Source: Hyphomicrobiales bacterium (GTDB taxonomy: Bacteria > Pseudomonadota > Alphaproteobacteria > Rhizobiales > OSC116). From it: a stretch of DNA of 64,000 bases. Positions 1 to 7,501 of this stretch are shown piece after piece (positions within the stretch are counted from its first letter, which is position 1; each line of letters opens with the position of its first letter). The notes below the pieces were generated by a model, which was given only the letters and a program-made list of their open reading frames with translations, made no database searches and was not told the DNA's origin. The stretch lies in assembly GCA_002401855.1 (NCBI GenBank), contig NVUH01000009.1, positions 31,651 through 95,650 of the forward strand, given 5' to 3'. The position numbers were made by a program, and so were the translations under genes.

Positions 1-481
1 CCGCCTGTGTCACTAAATCGGCAAATACATTATTTTCGATGCAGTCCCAGACATTAAATATCAATTCACCATTTGGTTTAAGGACACGCTTCACTTCTTT
101 CATGGCGGCGATTTTATCGGGAAAGAACATAAAGCCAAATTGGCAAACCACCGCGTCAAAGGCATTATCTTCAAACGGTAGCGCCATCACATCTGCCTGC
201 TGCCAACTTATATTGGGGTTTTTGGGCTGCTTTTGCTTTGCGTAATCTAGCATTGGCTGGTTGAGATCGGTGATTGTATATTTTACATCAGCGGCTATTT
301 TTGCACCTAAAGCACGCGGTACAACCCCACTACCAGCGGCAATTTCCAATATAGAGTTTGGCGATTCCACCATGATGCGGGTGGCTAAATCATCGGCAAA
401 CTCTTCAAAAATGAGCGGAACTAGGTAAGTGTCGTAGAATTCTGGTATCGAGCCCGTGAAATTTTTATCGTTATTTTCCAT
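1..481 (-). CDS. Class I SAM-dependent methyltransferase, 3' end outside the window
   Basis: The first 160 codons are visible, reading leftward from an ATG at 481 and running off the window edge. The protein begins MENNDKNFTGSIPEFYD. Near residues 45-55 it has a glycine-rich SAM-binding loop (ILEIAAGSGVV), followed by an acidic strand end (TITDLN) and a LPFEDNAFDAVV stretch typical of the Methyltransf_11/UbiE fold. It faces the SdpR-like regulator across 139 bp, so the two promoters share a control region. The substrate cannot be inferred; small-molecule methylation is likely. The family call is firm; the specific function is unknown. Confidence 0.8.
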   Translation of the reverse strand, partial: MENNDKNFTGSIPEFYDTYLVPLIFEEFADDLATRIMVESPNSILEIAAGSGVVPRALGAKIAADVKYTITDLNQPMLDYAKQKQPKNPNISWQQADVMALPFEDNAFDAVVCQFGFMFFPDKIAAMKEVKRVLKPNGELIFNVWDCIENNVFADLVTQA

Positions 482-550
482 GATGTTAAACTCGTATCTG
501 TAATTTTATTTTAACTTACACGATTAAATTTAAAAACACCACTTGACTTT

Positions 551-602
551 AATTAGGGAAATGCCTAATTAATAATTAGCCATTTGCCTAATTAGGTATA
601 AT
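551..602 (+). promoter_or_regulatory. Promoter with repeated AATTAGG operators before the sdpR-like gene
   Basis: A perfect -10 hexamer TATAAT lies at 597-602, only 18 bp before the ATG at 621. Three related sites precede it: a half site AATTAGG at 551-557, an imperfect dyad GCCTAATTAATAATTAGCC at 563-581, and a perfect palindrome CCTAATTAGG at 587-596 that fills the -10/-35 spacer. This is the expected arrangement for autorepression by the ArsR-type protein encoded next. The sites could also serve the divergent methyltransferase gene. The sequence is directly visible; the binding partner is inferred. Confidence 0.6.
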
Positions 603-620
603 GCTAAATAGGAAACGTTT

Positions 621-908
621 ATGCAAGAAGTATTAAAAGCACTCGCCCACCCGATGCGGCGCGACATATTGGCTATGTTGCGCACAGCACCCAGAAATGC
701 AAGCGAGATTGCGGCAAAATTTGATGTCACCAAGCCAACGGTTTCGGGGCATTTAAACATATTAAAAGACGCTGAATTAATTGAACAAGTGCGCAGCGGC
801 ACCACCCTCACCTATCACATTAGATTGAGTGTTTTGGAAGAAGCTTTAGGTGGGTTGATGGGCATGTTTGATATTGGCAATGAAACCAAAAAAATGGGGG
901 ATGAATGA
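621..908 (+). CDS. ArsR-family (SdpR-like) transcriptional repressor
   Basis: A 95-residue winged-helix protein. It starts with the LKALAHPMRRDIL signature of ArsR repressors, has a recognition helix around residues 38-58 (DVTKPTVSGHLNIL), and a short wing (RSGTTLTYHI). No metal-binding cysteines are present, so it is not a classical metal sensor; it fits the SdpR type, which represses its own operon. The ATG at 621 has AGGA at 610-613. The stop overlaps the start of the next gene (ATGA), which indicates translational coupling to the three SdpI-like membrane genes. In Bacillus, SdpI can sequester SdpR at the membrane; a similar circuit here is inference. Confidence 0.85.
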   Translation: MQEVLKALAHPMRRDILAMLRTAPRNASEIAAKFDVTKPTVSGHLNILKDAELIEQVRSGTTLTYHIRLSVLEEALGGLMGMFDIGNETKKMGDE

Positions 909-1630
909 TGGGAAATGTAGAATACAAATTGGCTGAAAAAAGAATGAGACTCATTATGATCTGGGTGCTGATCGTGGCTATGGCAACGAATTTTGCAGCT
1001 GCATTATTCATTGGTAATGAATTGAATTGTCGATTGGAAAATTTTGCACCCATTTGCAATGAAAAAATTGCCTTCAAGGTGATTATAATGGCAATACTGC
1101 CATTACTTGCCGCCACAATCATTTTCCTAACCTATATAGGTGCTAGTGAAAAGGAAATGAAAGCAGCATTGAATAATTTACCAAAAATAATAAGGCAGTA
1201 TTATCATCTGGCGGCATTCTTGATGTTTATCCATATATTGATATTGATATATATTTCCCTGCCTACCGACATGGCTCAGCTAAACGCGAACAAATTCATT
1301 ACAATTGGGTTGTCATCCGCCTCACTATTCTTCCTTTATTTGGTTAATATATCCGCAAAAATGAACCGTTCCGTGTTTTCTGGTTGGCCGACACCGTGGA
1401 ATTTAAAAAGTGATTTGGCTTGGGAAAAATCGCAACGATTTATCGGCTTTGCTTTGTCACTGGCATCTATATTGTGTTTTTTCGCCGTATTCATATCCGT
1501 AGATTTATTCAATAGCATTGTCATTGGTGGAATGCTCATCTCATATGGCGGTTGTTGTATCGTTTCTTATTACGTCTACCAACAAGAGCAGTATCAGCTA
1601 GAAAAATCAAATAATTCGGAGGGAAAATAA
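905..1630 (+). CDS. SdpI-like integral membrane protein, copy 1
   Basis: A 241-residue protein with about six hydrophobic segments. The C-terminal part (about residues 150-230) carries the SdpI-family pattern SGWPTPWNLKSDLAWEKSQR followed by two membrane helices and SYYVYQQEQ. SdpI of Bacillus gives immunity to the SdpC toxin and acts as the signal receptor that removes SdpR from DNA. Here the gene is coupled to an SdpR-like repressor (4-bp overlap) and followed by two paralogues. No SdpC-like toxin gene is visible nearby. Family assignment rests on the motif and on the context; the role is inferred. Confidence 0.65.
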   Translation: MMGNVEYKLAEKRMRLIMIWVLIVAMATNFAAALFIGNELNCRLENFAPICNEKIAFKVIIMAILPLLAATIIFLTYIGASEKEMKAALNNLPKIIRQYYHLAAFLMFIHILILIYISLPTDMAQLNANKFITIGLSSASLFFLYLVNISAKMNRSVFSGWPTPWNLKSDLAWEKSQRFIGFALSLASILCFFAVFISVDLFNSIVIGGMLISYGGCCIVSYYVYQQEQYQLEKSNNSEGK

Positions 1631-2367
1631 TGGAACATATCGAATATTATAAAGGCAAAAGAAAAATTCTGATAATTCATTGTATTGGTTTGATTTTGAT
1701 GGTGGCGATTAGTTTTATCGCTTACCCCTATGTCGAAGCGGCTTTTATTGACGCGGTAGAAGCTGGCAGGTCTGCTGCTGATACTGCGTGGTATGTAAAA
1801 TATTTTGTATTATTTGCCACGCCTGCAATACCGACAGTTATAATTTTAATGTCACTATTCATGCCCGTGAGCGATGCCGAAAAAACCGCTCAAGCGGTTA
1901 ATATACCGCGGTTTGTACCGATTAACTTATTGATGATTGTTATTTTGATTATGGGCCATATAGGCTTGCAATTATTAACGACTTTGCCTAAAGACTTGCT
2001 TCTCCAATATGCTGACATGATCGACTTAACTTTTGATGTATCACTATGTCTACTGATGCTTTGGGTGGCGAATATTACGGCTAAAAACACCAAATCACTA
2101 TGGTCTGGCTTCCCCACGCCATGGAACCAAAAAAGTGAATTATCGTGGGAAAAATCGCAACGTTTTATGGGGTTTGGCTTGGCCATTAGCTCGCTTATAT
2201 CCTTGATTATGGCGTTTATTTGGCCTGTAAGTGTGCCGTATATTTTCGTAGGAGGGATAATAATTGCCTATGCTGGGTGCTTTATCGTTTCCTATTACGT
2301 TTACAAACAAGAACAACATTATTTAAATCTACCACTCCAAGAAGGAGATAAGAATGACCGAAACTGA
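1630..2367 (+). CDS. SdpI-like integral membrane protein, copy 2
   Basis: A 245-residue paralogue of the preceding protein, with the same order of hydrophobic segments and the same signature near residues 160-180 (SGFPTPWNQKSELSWEKSQR), then VSYYVYKQEQ close to the end. The start codon overlaps the stop of copy 1 (TAATG) and has a strong GGAGGG Shine-Dalgarno at 1618-1623. Retention of the PTPWN-KS motif in copies 1 and 2 suggests both remain functional. The N-terminal halves have diverged more than the C-terminal halves, as expected if the C-terminal half holds the conserved activity. Confidence 0.65.
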   Translation: MEHIEYYKGKRKILIIHCIGLILMVAISFIAYPYVEAAFIDAVEAGRSAADTAWYVKYFVLFATPAIPTVIILMSLFMPVSDAEKTAQAVNIPRFVPINLLMIVILIMGHIGLQLLTTLPKDLLLQYADMIDLTFDVSLCLLMLWVANITAKNTKSLWSGFPTPWNQKSELSWEKSQRFMGFGLAISSLISLIMAFIWPVSVPYIFVGGIIIAYAGCFIVSYYVYKQEQHYLNLPLQEGDKNDRN

Positions 2368-3055
2368 ATTTAAAATTAGCCAAACCCAACCGATGAAAAT
2401 GCATGCGGTGGCGGTGATATTTATGCTGATTGCTAGCTATTTCACCTACCCCTATGCCCTTGCAAAACTAGAATGTGATGCCGCGCTTGGCTTGATGAAT
2501 TGCTTTGGCAAAGACCCAACTATTTTCGTTTATGTATTTGCCTTACCTTGCGTGTATATAGCGGTTGTATTGGCTGGTTTGTTTGCGGCCAAAAAGGAAC
2601 CACATAAAGAAGCGTTGGCGAAAAACCTGAAAAAAACCAATATCCGATATTATATGTTGGCGGTTTTTTATTGTAGCATGTCAACCTTCATGTTTTTTTC
2701 GGTTTATCTGTCCGAGGAATCTATGGACACTCATCAAGATAAATTTCAACTGGCTATATCGGTTGCGACTATATTATTTATATTCTTCATTGCCAATATA
2801 GCGCCTAAAATGAACATGTCATTATTTTCTGGCTGGGCTTGCCGCTGGAATTTGAAGAGTGATTTGGCGTGGCAAAGATCTCAACGGTTTGCTGGTTTCA
2901 CTTTGACCATTGTATGTGTGATTTGTTTGATCATTGCTTTCACTATGGTGAATTTTGCGATACCTGCGCTGATCATTGGTCTTGGACTTAATTATATAGG
3001 CGTGTTGATCGTGTCTTATAGTGTCTACAGAACTGAACTGGTGCTAAAAGATTAG
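2354..3055 (+). CDS. SdpI-like integral membrane protein, copy 3
   Basis: A 233-residue third paralogue. It overlaps copy 2 by 14 bp and has its own AAGGAG site at 2342-2347 inside that gene. The signature is altered to SGWACRWNLKSDLAWQRSQR, so the Thr-Pro pair seen in copies 1 and 2 is lost while the tryptophan, lysine and serine positions remain. About six hydrophobic stretches are present. The copy is intact and well translated by appearance, so the change may mean a shifted specificity rather than decay. The function is inferred from family and operon only. Confidence 0.6.
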   Translation: MTETEFKISQTQPMKMHAVAVIFMLIASYFTYPYALAKLECDAALGLMNCFGKDPTIFVYVFALPCVYIAVVLAGLFAAKKEPHKEALAKNLKKTNIRYYMLAVFYCSMSTFMFFSVYLSEESMDTHQDKFQLAISVATILFIFFIANIAPKMNMSLFSGWACRWNLKSDLAWQRSQRFAGFTLTIVCVICLIIAFTMVNFAIPALIIGLGLNYIGVLIVSYSVYRTELVLKD

Positions 3056-3149
3056 TCTTTAGAATATGATAGCTGAATAAGTAAATCAATTGAATGAAAA
3101 AATGTCGAACCATCGACAGGGTTATTTTGCCCAGAATTGGAGAAGAGAA

Positions 3150-4907
3150 ATGACATATATACCAAAACCACGGTATTTTAGCCGTATGCTTGTTAGCGGA
3201 ATTATGTTTGTCTATAGCGCTGTATTCGCCCATGCTGGCGATGCGGAAGTTAAAGTGATAGGTGAGATATTTAATGGCCAACCTGCACGGGCTGAGCAGT
3301 TTGAGCCGACATTTTTGGCGGTTGCGCCATTGGCTAAAATTCGCGCTATGATGGGTGAAGTTTATGAATTGGTAGGCGTGCCGGTTGAAATTACTGGCGA
3401 TGAGCTAGACTATGTTGTGACCACCGCGACACATAAAATTGCTCTGAAAATTAGGCTTGGTGAGAATGGTGAAATTGCGGGTTTGTTGGTAAACCCACCG
3501 CAAAAATTGAGTGTTGACACCAGTGGCACAAATGAAAGCAGTATAACCAAGGCTGCCATTGAGACTGATAAAATTATTGGTAAATATGCCATTTCTGCGG
3601 CGACATTATCGAAAACGACCATTGAATTTTTGATGAAAGATAGTGAGCTTTATTTTAAGAACCCTAATGGCAACCAAGTGCAATTGGTGCGTAAAAATAA
3701 TAATGAATTTTATATTTTGAATATGGAAGATATTATTTTTAGCTTTAAACCTGATGATGGTGTGGTGAATAAATTAACACTTGATCAAAAAGGTCAATTG
3801 ATTGATTTTACGCGGCTTGATTTGATTTTGGATGAACAAAAAAAGCTTGGTGATTTAAGTGACGTTAGTATGGAATCTGCGGGTTATGCTGTACCAGAGG
3901 CGCTAAATGATGGCTTGAAGGTTGCGGCTCTTAGTGATGTGACGGGTTCTGAAAAACTCATTTATAAATTAATTGAGAATATTGAGGCTGGTGCCTATGG
4001 CGAAATTGACAGTTTGCTAATTGTTAAAGATGGCAAATTGGTGGTTGAGCAATATTATAATTATTATGGCGACGCACAAGCGCATCAAATGCAATCGGTT
4101 AGCAAGAGCATTACGTCTTTATTGGTTGGCAGTGCCATTAAGCAGGGCTTTATTGGCAGTGTTGACGAGCCGATTGGCAAATACCTGCCGCGATATAGGC
4201 ATTTGCTTAAGGATGGCAAACAGGCCATTACAATCAAACATCTGCTGACTATGAGTGCAGGGTTTGATTGGAACGAGCAAAACCCGCCTTATAGCGACCC
4301 GAAGAATATCCGCATGCAAGAAGCGATGAGTGAGGATGGTGTTGAGTTTACTTTATCGCTTGGGTTGATTAACCAACCTGGCGAAGTGTTTACTTATAGT
4401 GGTGGTTATGTGACGGTGATTGGCGCGATCATTAAAAATGCCACGGGCGCAGACAGCGTGTTGGATTATTTGCAAAGAACCAGCACTTTGAAAACCTTGG
4501 GATTTGAAAATTTGCTTTGGCAGGAACAAATGGATGGCCGTATCAACACTGCAGGCGGTGTGATGCTACGGCCACGTGATTTGGCAAAAATTGGCGAATT
4601 GATGCTAAATGATGGGGTTTGGGACGACCACGCCTTATTGCCTAAAAATTGGGTTAGAGACTCGTTTACCAATCACACGCCAACCAAAATGGCGGCGCTT
4701 ACAGATTATGGTTATTTTTGGTGGGGTAAGGAGTATGTAGTTGATGGCATCACTTATAGCCAAGATTCGGCCGAAGGCTGGGGTGGGCAAGAATTGTTAT
4801 TATTTGCCGAGCTTGACCTTGCGGTGATTATGACTGCTAATAATTTTAGCCCTGATGTGCCAACAACGGGTATGATTGAAGATTTTATCATTCCTGCATT
4901 TAAATAG
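3150..4907 (+). CDS. Secreted serine hydrolase of the beta-lactamase/class C family
   Basis: 585 residues from the ATG at 3150, which has GGAGAAG at 3139-3145; an in-frame ATG at 3090 lacks a good ribosome site and would bury the signal peptide. A signal peptide ends near AHA (about residue 29). An N-terminal region of about 230 residues looks like two small beta domains I cannot name. The catalytic domain holds S316-V-S-K, Y416-S-G in place of the common YxN, and a GWGGQ element near the C-terminus. Such enzymes act on D-Ala peptides, esters or beta-lactams in the periplasm; the substrate here is unknown. It follows the sdpI genes after about 95 bp. Confidence 0.85.
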   Translation: MTYIPKPRYFSRMLVSGIMFVYSAVFAHAGDAEVKVIGEIFNGQPARAEQFEPTFLAVAPLAKIRAMMGEVYELVGVPVEITGDELDYVVTTATHKIALKIRLGENGEIAGLLVNPPQKLSVDTSGTNESSITKAAIETDKIIGKYAISAATLSKTTIEFLMKDSELYFKNPNGNQVQLVRKNNNEFYILNMEDIIFSFKPDDGVVNKLTLDQKGQLIDFTRLDLILDEQKKLGDLSDVSMESAGYAVPEALNDGLKVAALSDVTGSEKLIYKLIENIEAGAYGEIDSLLIVKDGKLVVEQYYNYYGDAQAHQMQSVSKSITSLLVGSAIKQGFIGSVDEPIGKYLPRYRHLLKDGKQAITIKHLLTMSAGFDWNEQNPPYSDPKNIRMQEAMSEDGVEFTLSLGLINQPGEVFTYSGGYVTVIGAIIKNATGADSVLDYLQRTSTLKTLGFENLLWQEQMDGRINTAGGVMLRPRDLAKIGELMLNDGVWDDHALLPKNWVRDSFTNHTPTKMAALTDYGYFWWGKEYVVDGITYSQDSAEGWGGQELLLFAELDLAVIMTANNFSPDVPTTGMIEDFIIPAFK

Positions 4908-4915
4908 ATGATTTA

Positions 4916-4971
4916 TTGTAAAGCTTACTTGACAATTTCGATTTCAGCATTATGTTAAGCTTACTTTACAT
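4916..4971 (+). promoter_or_regulatory. lepB-xre operon promoter overlapped by two 20-bp dyads
   Basis: TTGACA at 4929-4934 and TATGTT at 4951-4956 (16-bp spacer) form a sigma-70-type promoter. Two dyads of the form WTGT-N-AAG-CTTA-CTT-N-ACAW lie at 4916-4935 (TTGTAAAGCTTACTTGACAA) and 4952-4971 (ATGTTAAGCTTACTTTACAT). They are exactly 36 bp apart. The first covers the -35 element and the second the -10 element. The likely ligand is the XRE protein encoded as the last gene of the operon (6621-6815), which would make the operon autoregulated. The sites are seen directly; the regulator is inferred. Confidence 0.7.
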
Positions 4972-4985
4972 ATGTGGGTTTTAAA

Positions 4986-5768
4986 ATGATCAGTGAAACG
5001 AAAACAAAAAACAAAAACATGCCACGCGAAATTTGGGAATTGATAAAAGTTGTGGTGCAGGCTTTGTTGATTGCTTTGGTTGTTCGGAGTTTTATATTTA
5101 CTTTGGTGTTCATTCCCACCGCATCAATGGTGCCGACATTATTGATTGGTGATTATCTCTATATCAGCAAATATGCCTATGGGTATTCTAAACATAGTGT
5201 GCCGTTTTCTGCTTTGCCCGTTGTGGGGCGTATATTTGGTGTTGAGCCTAAATTGGGTGACATTGTGGTGTTTAGGGGCGTTGACCAAACAACCGATTAT
5301 ATAAAGCGTTTGGTTGGCTTGCCTGGTGATGAAATACAAATGGTTGATGGTGTATTACAGATTAATGGCAAAGCGGTTGGTTTGGTCAAGGTGAGTGATT
5401 TTGACGAGACTGACGCATATGGCAATGTAGAAACTGTTGGGCGTTATATCGAAACCCTGCCCAATGATGTGGCACATCAGGTTTTAAATTATGGCAATGT
5501 GCGGGCTGACCATACGGGTGTTTATCATATACCTGAGGGGCATTATTTTATGATGGGTGACAGCCGCGACAATTCTAATGATAGCCGCTTTCAAGACGTT
5601 GTGCGCATGGTGGCATTTGAAGACATTGTGGGGCGTGCGGATTTTATATTATTATCTTTTGCACATAGTAGCGACTCCTGGGGCGGGGTGTTTTGGGAAT
5701 TTTGGAATTGGCCGCAGAATTTGAGAACCGAGCGTATGTTTCAGTCGCTCGCCACATTTAGCAAATAG
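4986..5768 (+). CDS. lepB: Signal peptidase I
   Basis: 260 residues from the ATG at 4986; an upstream in-frame GTG at 4974 is less likely. A single N-terminal membrane helix (about residues 22-44) leads to the catalytic serine in IPTASMVPT (Ser47). The general-base lysine is Lys107 in YIKRLVGLPGD, and the box GDSRDNSNDSR spans about 190-200. It cleaves signal peptides on the periplasmic face of the inner membrane. The usual alphaproteobacterial lepB sits beside rnc-era; this one is instead the first gene of an operon with two membrane proteins and an XRE repressor. It may therefore be an additional, regulated peptidase. Confidence 0.93.
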   Translation: MISETKTKNKNMPREIWELIKVVVQALLIALVVRSFIFTLVFIPTASMVPTLLIGDYLYISKYAYGYSKHSVPFSALPVVGRIFGVEPKLGDIVVFRGVDQTTDYIKRLVGLPGDEIQMVDGVLQINGKAVGLVKVSDFDETDAYGNVETVGRYIETLPNDVAHQVLNYGNVRADHTGVYHIPEGHYFMMGDSRDNSNDSRFQDVVRMVAFEDIVGRADFILLSFAHSSDSWGGVFWEFWNWPQNLRTERMFQSLATFSK

Positions 5769-5781
5769 TGAGGAGATTAAA

Positions 5782-6183
5782 ATGGAAATGAAGTTGGCAA
5801 AAAAACGTTATTATAAATCATTCGCCATATCTATGGGGTTGTATTTGATTGGCATGATAGGCGTGTCGTTAATGCGTAAATATATGAATTTTTCGATCTT
5901 TATTCTCTATGGGCTGACGCTTTTGCCGATTTTGGCTTTGTTATATGGAATTGCGGAACATTGGCGCTATGTGAATAGTCTCGATGAATATTTACGTTCG
6001 CGGCAAATCAAAGCTATGATGGTTGGTTTGGCGTTGATGCTGTCCATTTCGGCTAGTTGGGGCATATTGGAAGAGATTGCCGATGTGGCGCGGATACCCA
6101 GCCTGTGGTTTTTGGTTATATTCTGTGTGGGTTATGGCCTCACTGAAGCATTTTTAAACCATAGGGATAAAAAACATGACTGA
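5782..6183 (+). CDS. Small four-helix membrane protein, lepB operon copy 1
   Basis: A 133-residue protein with four hydrophobic segments and short charged ends. The central part has HWRYVNSLDEYLRSRQIKA, followed by a helix with LSISASWG and an acidic EE pair. The next gene encodes a clear paralogue with the same central motif, so the two may form a heteromeric pair. It has a good GAGGAG site 7-8 bp before the ATG and starts 13 bp after lepB, so co-expression is likely. Similar small membrane proteins are often paired with 65-70-residue XRE regulators. I do not recognise a function. Confidence 0.7.
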   Translation: MEMKLAKKRYYKSFAISMGLYLIGMIGVSLMRKYMNFSIFILYGLTLLPILALLYGIAEHWRYVNSLDEYLRSRQIKAMMVGLALMLSISASWGILEEIADVARIPSLWFLVIFCVGYGLTEAFLNHRDKKHD

Positions 6184-6631
6184 AAAACAAGCCATTCATC
6201 GTTATTATAAAATGGCCTTACCTGCAATGGGGCTATATATAATCAGTATTGCCATCGCCGTATGGGCTCGGGACGGGATGACAACCTCGGAATCAATATT
6301 TAATTTTTGGTCGCAAGGCAATACGGGATTAGCCAAAGCTGTATATTATGCCTTAGCTGTTATACCCATTATAGCGATTGGGGGCATGGCATGGGCGCAC
6401 TGGCGATTCATTACCGAACTAGATGAATATATGCGCATGATACAGATTAAGGCCTTGTTGATTGGCCTATTGTGCATGCTGGCAATGGCCACTGGATGGG
6501 GCATGATCGAAATGCTTTTAAGGCTGCCTGCATTGCCAATATTTTGGCTTGTGCCTATATTTTGGTTAGGCTTTTCGGTTTCTCTTGGTTTTATAAAAGC
6601 CAAAGAAAAAGGGTTTGGCCATGAAGAATAA
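6176..6631 (+). CDS. Small four-helix membrane protein, lepB operon copy 2
   Basis: A 151-residue paralogue of the previous gene. Shared features are the opening basic YYK segment, HWRFITELDEYMRMIQIKA in the middle, then GLLCMLAMATGWG with a following acidic residue, and a last aromatic helix. Relative to copy 1 it has an insertion of about 20 residues between the first two helices. It overlaps the preceding gene by 8 bp and the following xre gene by 11 bp, so all are translated from one message. The function is unknown; the tight coupling to a regulator suggests a membrane sensor or partner of that regulator. Confidence 0.7.
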   Translation: MTEKQAIHRYYKMALPAMGLYIISIAIAVWARDGMTTSESIFNFWSQGNTGLAKAVYYALAVIPIIAIGGMAWAHWRFITELDEYMRMIQIKALLIGLLCMLAMATGWGMIEMLLRLPALPIFWLVPIFWLGFSVSLGFIKAKEKGFGHEE

Positions 6632-6815
6632 GCTTAAAGTTTTGCGGGCTGAACGGGGTTGGTCGCAAGCTGTTCTGGGTGAAAAGCTAGACGTATCGCG
6701 CCAATCGATTAACGCCATTGAGAGTGGGCGTTATGACCCATCCCTGCCCTTGGCGTTTAAAATAGCGCGGCTGTTTGAGCAGGCGATTGAAGATATTTTT
6801 AAGGATAAAGGCTGA
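6621..6815 (+). CDS. XRE-family (Cro/CI-type) DNA-binding regulator
   Basis: 64 residues from the ATG at 6621; the in-frame TTG six bases upstream is less likely. Almost the whole protein is one helix-turn-helix domain: LKVLRAERGWSQAVLGEKL, then the recognition region VSRQSINAIESGRYDPSLP and an acidic helix. Members of this compact group usually bind as dimers to a dyad near their own promoter. The two dyads at 4916-4971 are the obvious candidates. It is the last gene of the lepB operon and overlaps the membrane-protein gene before it. Confidence 0.88.
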   Translation: MKNKLKVLRAERGWSQAVLGEKLDVSRQSINAIESGRYDPSLPLAFKIARLFEQAIEDIFKDKG

Positions 6816-6836
6816 TGTAGACGGTTTAAACGCCAG

Positions 6837-7388
6837 CTATTTCCATTTAATTGAACAGCCTGCCGAGGCGATTTGATCGACGGGGCCGTGGCCTGTTTCG
6901 GCGATCATTTGCATGGCGTTGAGCAGGTCGCGCTTGACATCTAATGTGGCGGCATGAATGCCTGAGGCATCGAGCCTACCGCGATATTGTAATTTATTGT
7001 CGGCATTATAGCCAAAAAAATCGGGGGTGCAGATGGCGCCATAGGCCTTAGCGATGGCTTGGCTTTCGTCATACATATAAGGAAAGCTAAAGTCGTTAAG
7101 CCGCGCTTCAATTTTCATATGTTCGAAATCATCTTCGGGGTGATCGGCAATATCATTGGAGCTAATGGCGGCCACACCAATGCCTAAGCGTTGCAATTTT
7201 TTGGCGTCGCTGGCAATGCGGTCAGCAATGGCTTTTACATAGGGGCAATGGTTGCAGATGAACATGATTAATGTGCCACGCTCGCCTTTAATGTCGGCAA
7301 AGCTGTAACTTTTGCCATCGGTGGCGGGCAGAAGGAAATCTGGCGCTGATTTGCCAAAATCACAAATGGGGGTGTGCATAAGAACCAT
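6837..7388 (-). CDS. Thioredoxin-like redoxin (AhpC/TSA fold)
   Basis: A 183-residue protein without a signal peptide. It opens with FGKSAPDFLLPATDGKSY, typical of redoxins, and has NHCPYVKA near residue 50, a single-cysteine variant of the thioredoxin active site that is common in this subfamily of probable thiol peroxidases. A region FSFPYMYDESQAIAKAYGA and CTPDFFGYN follows. The start has a strong GGAGG in the minus direction just upstream. It lies between two oppositely reading operons and looks monocistronic. The substrate is unknown. Confidence 0.85.
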   Translation of the reverse strand: MVLMHTPICDFGKSAPDFLLPATDGKSYSFADIKGERGTLIMFICNHCPYVKAIADRIASDAKKLQRLGIGVAAISSNDIADHPEDDFEHMKIEARLNDFSFPYMYDESQAIAKAYGAICTPDFFGYNADNKLQYRGRLDASGIHAATLDVKRDLLNAMQMIAETGHGPVDQIASAGCSIKWK

Positions 7389-7427
7389 TGTTTTTCCCTC
7401 CTAATAATGGGCAATTAACCAAACAAC

Positions 7428-7455
7428 TTGCCAATGAAGCTAATGTTACTATAAA
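7428..7455 (+). promoter_or_regulatory. Candidate sigma-70 promoter of parE
   Basis: TTGCCA at 7428-7433 and TATAAA at 7450-7455 are separated by 16 bp and lie about 47 bp before the parE start codon. The match is good at both hexamers. No operator-like repeat is seen around them. Confidence 0.5.
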
Positions 7456-7501
7456 TTAATAAACAAGATATGTAAACTTTAGACGCGGCGAAAAAACAAG
7501 T

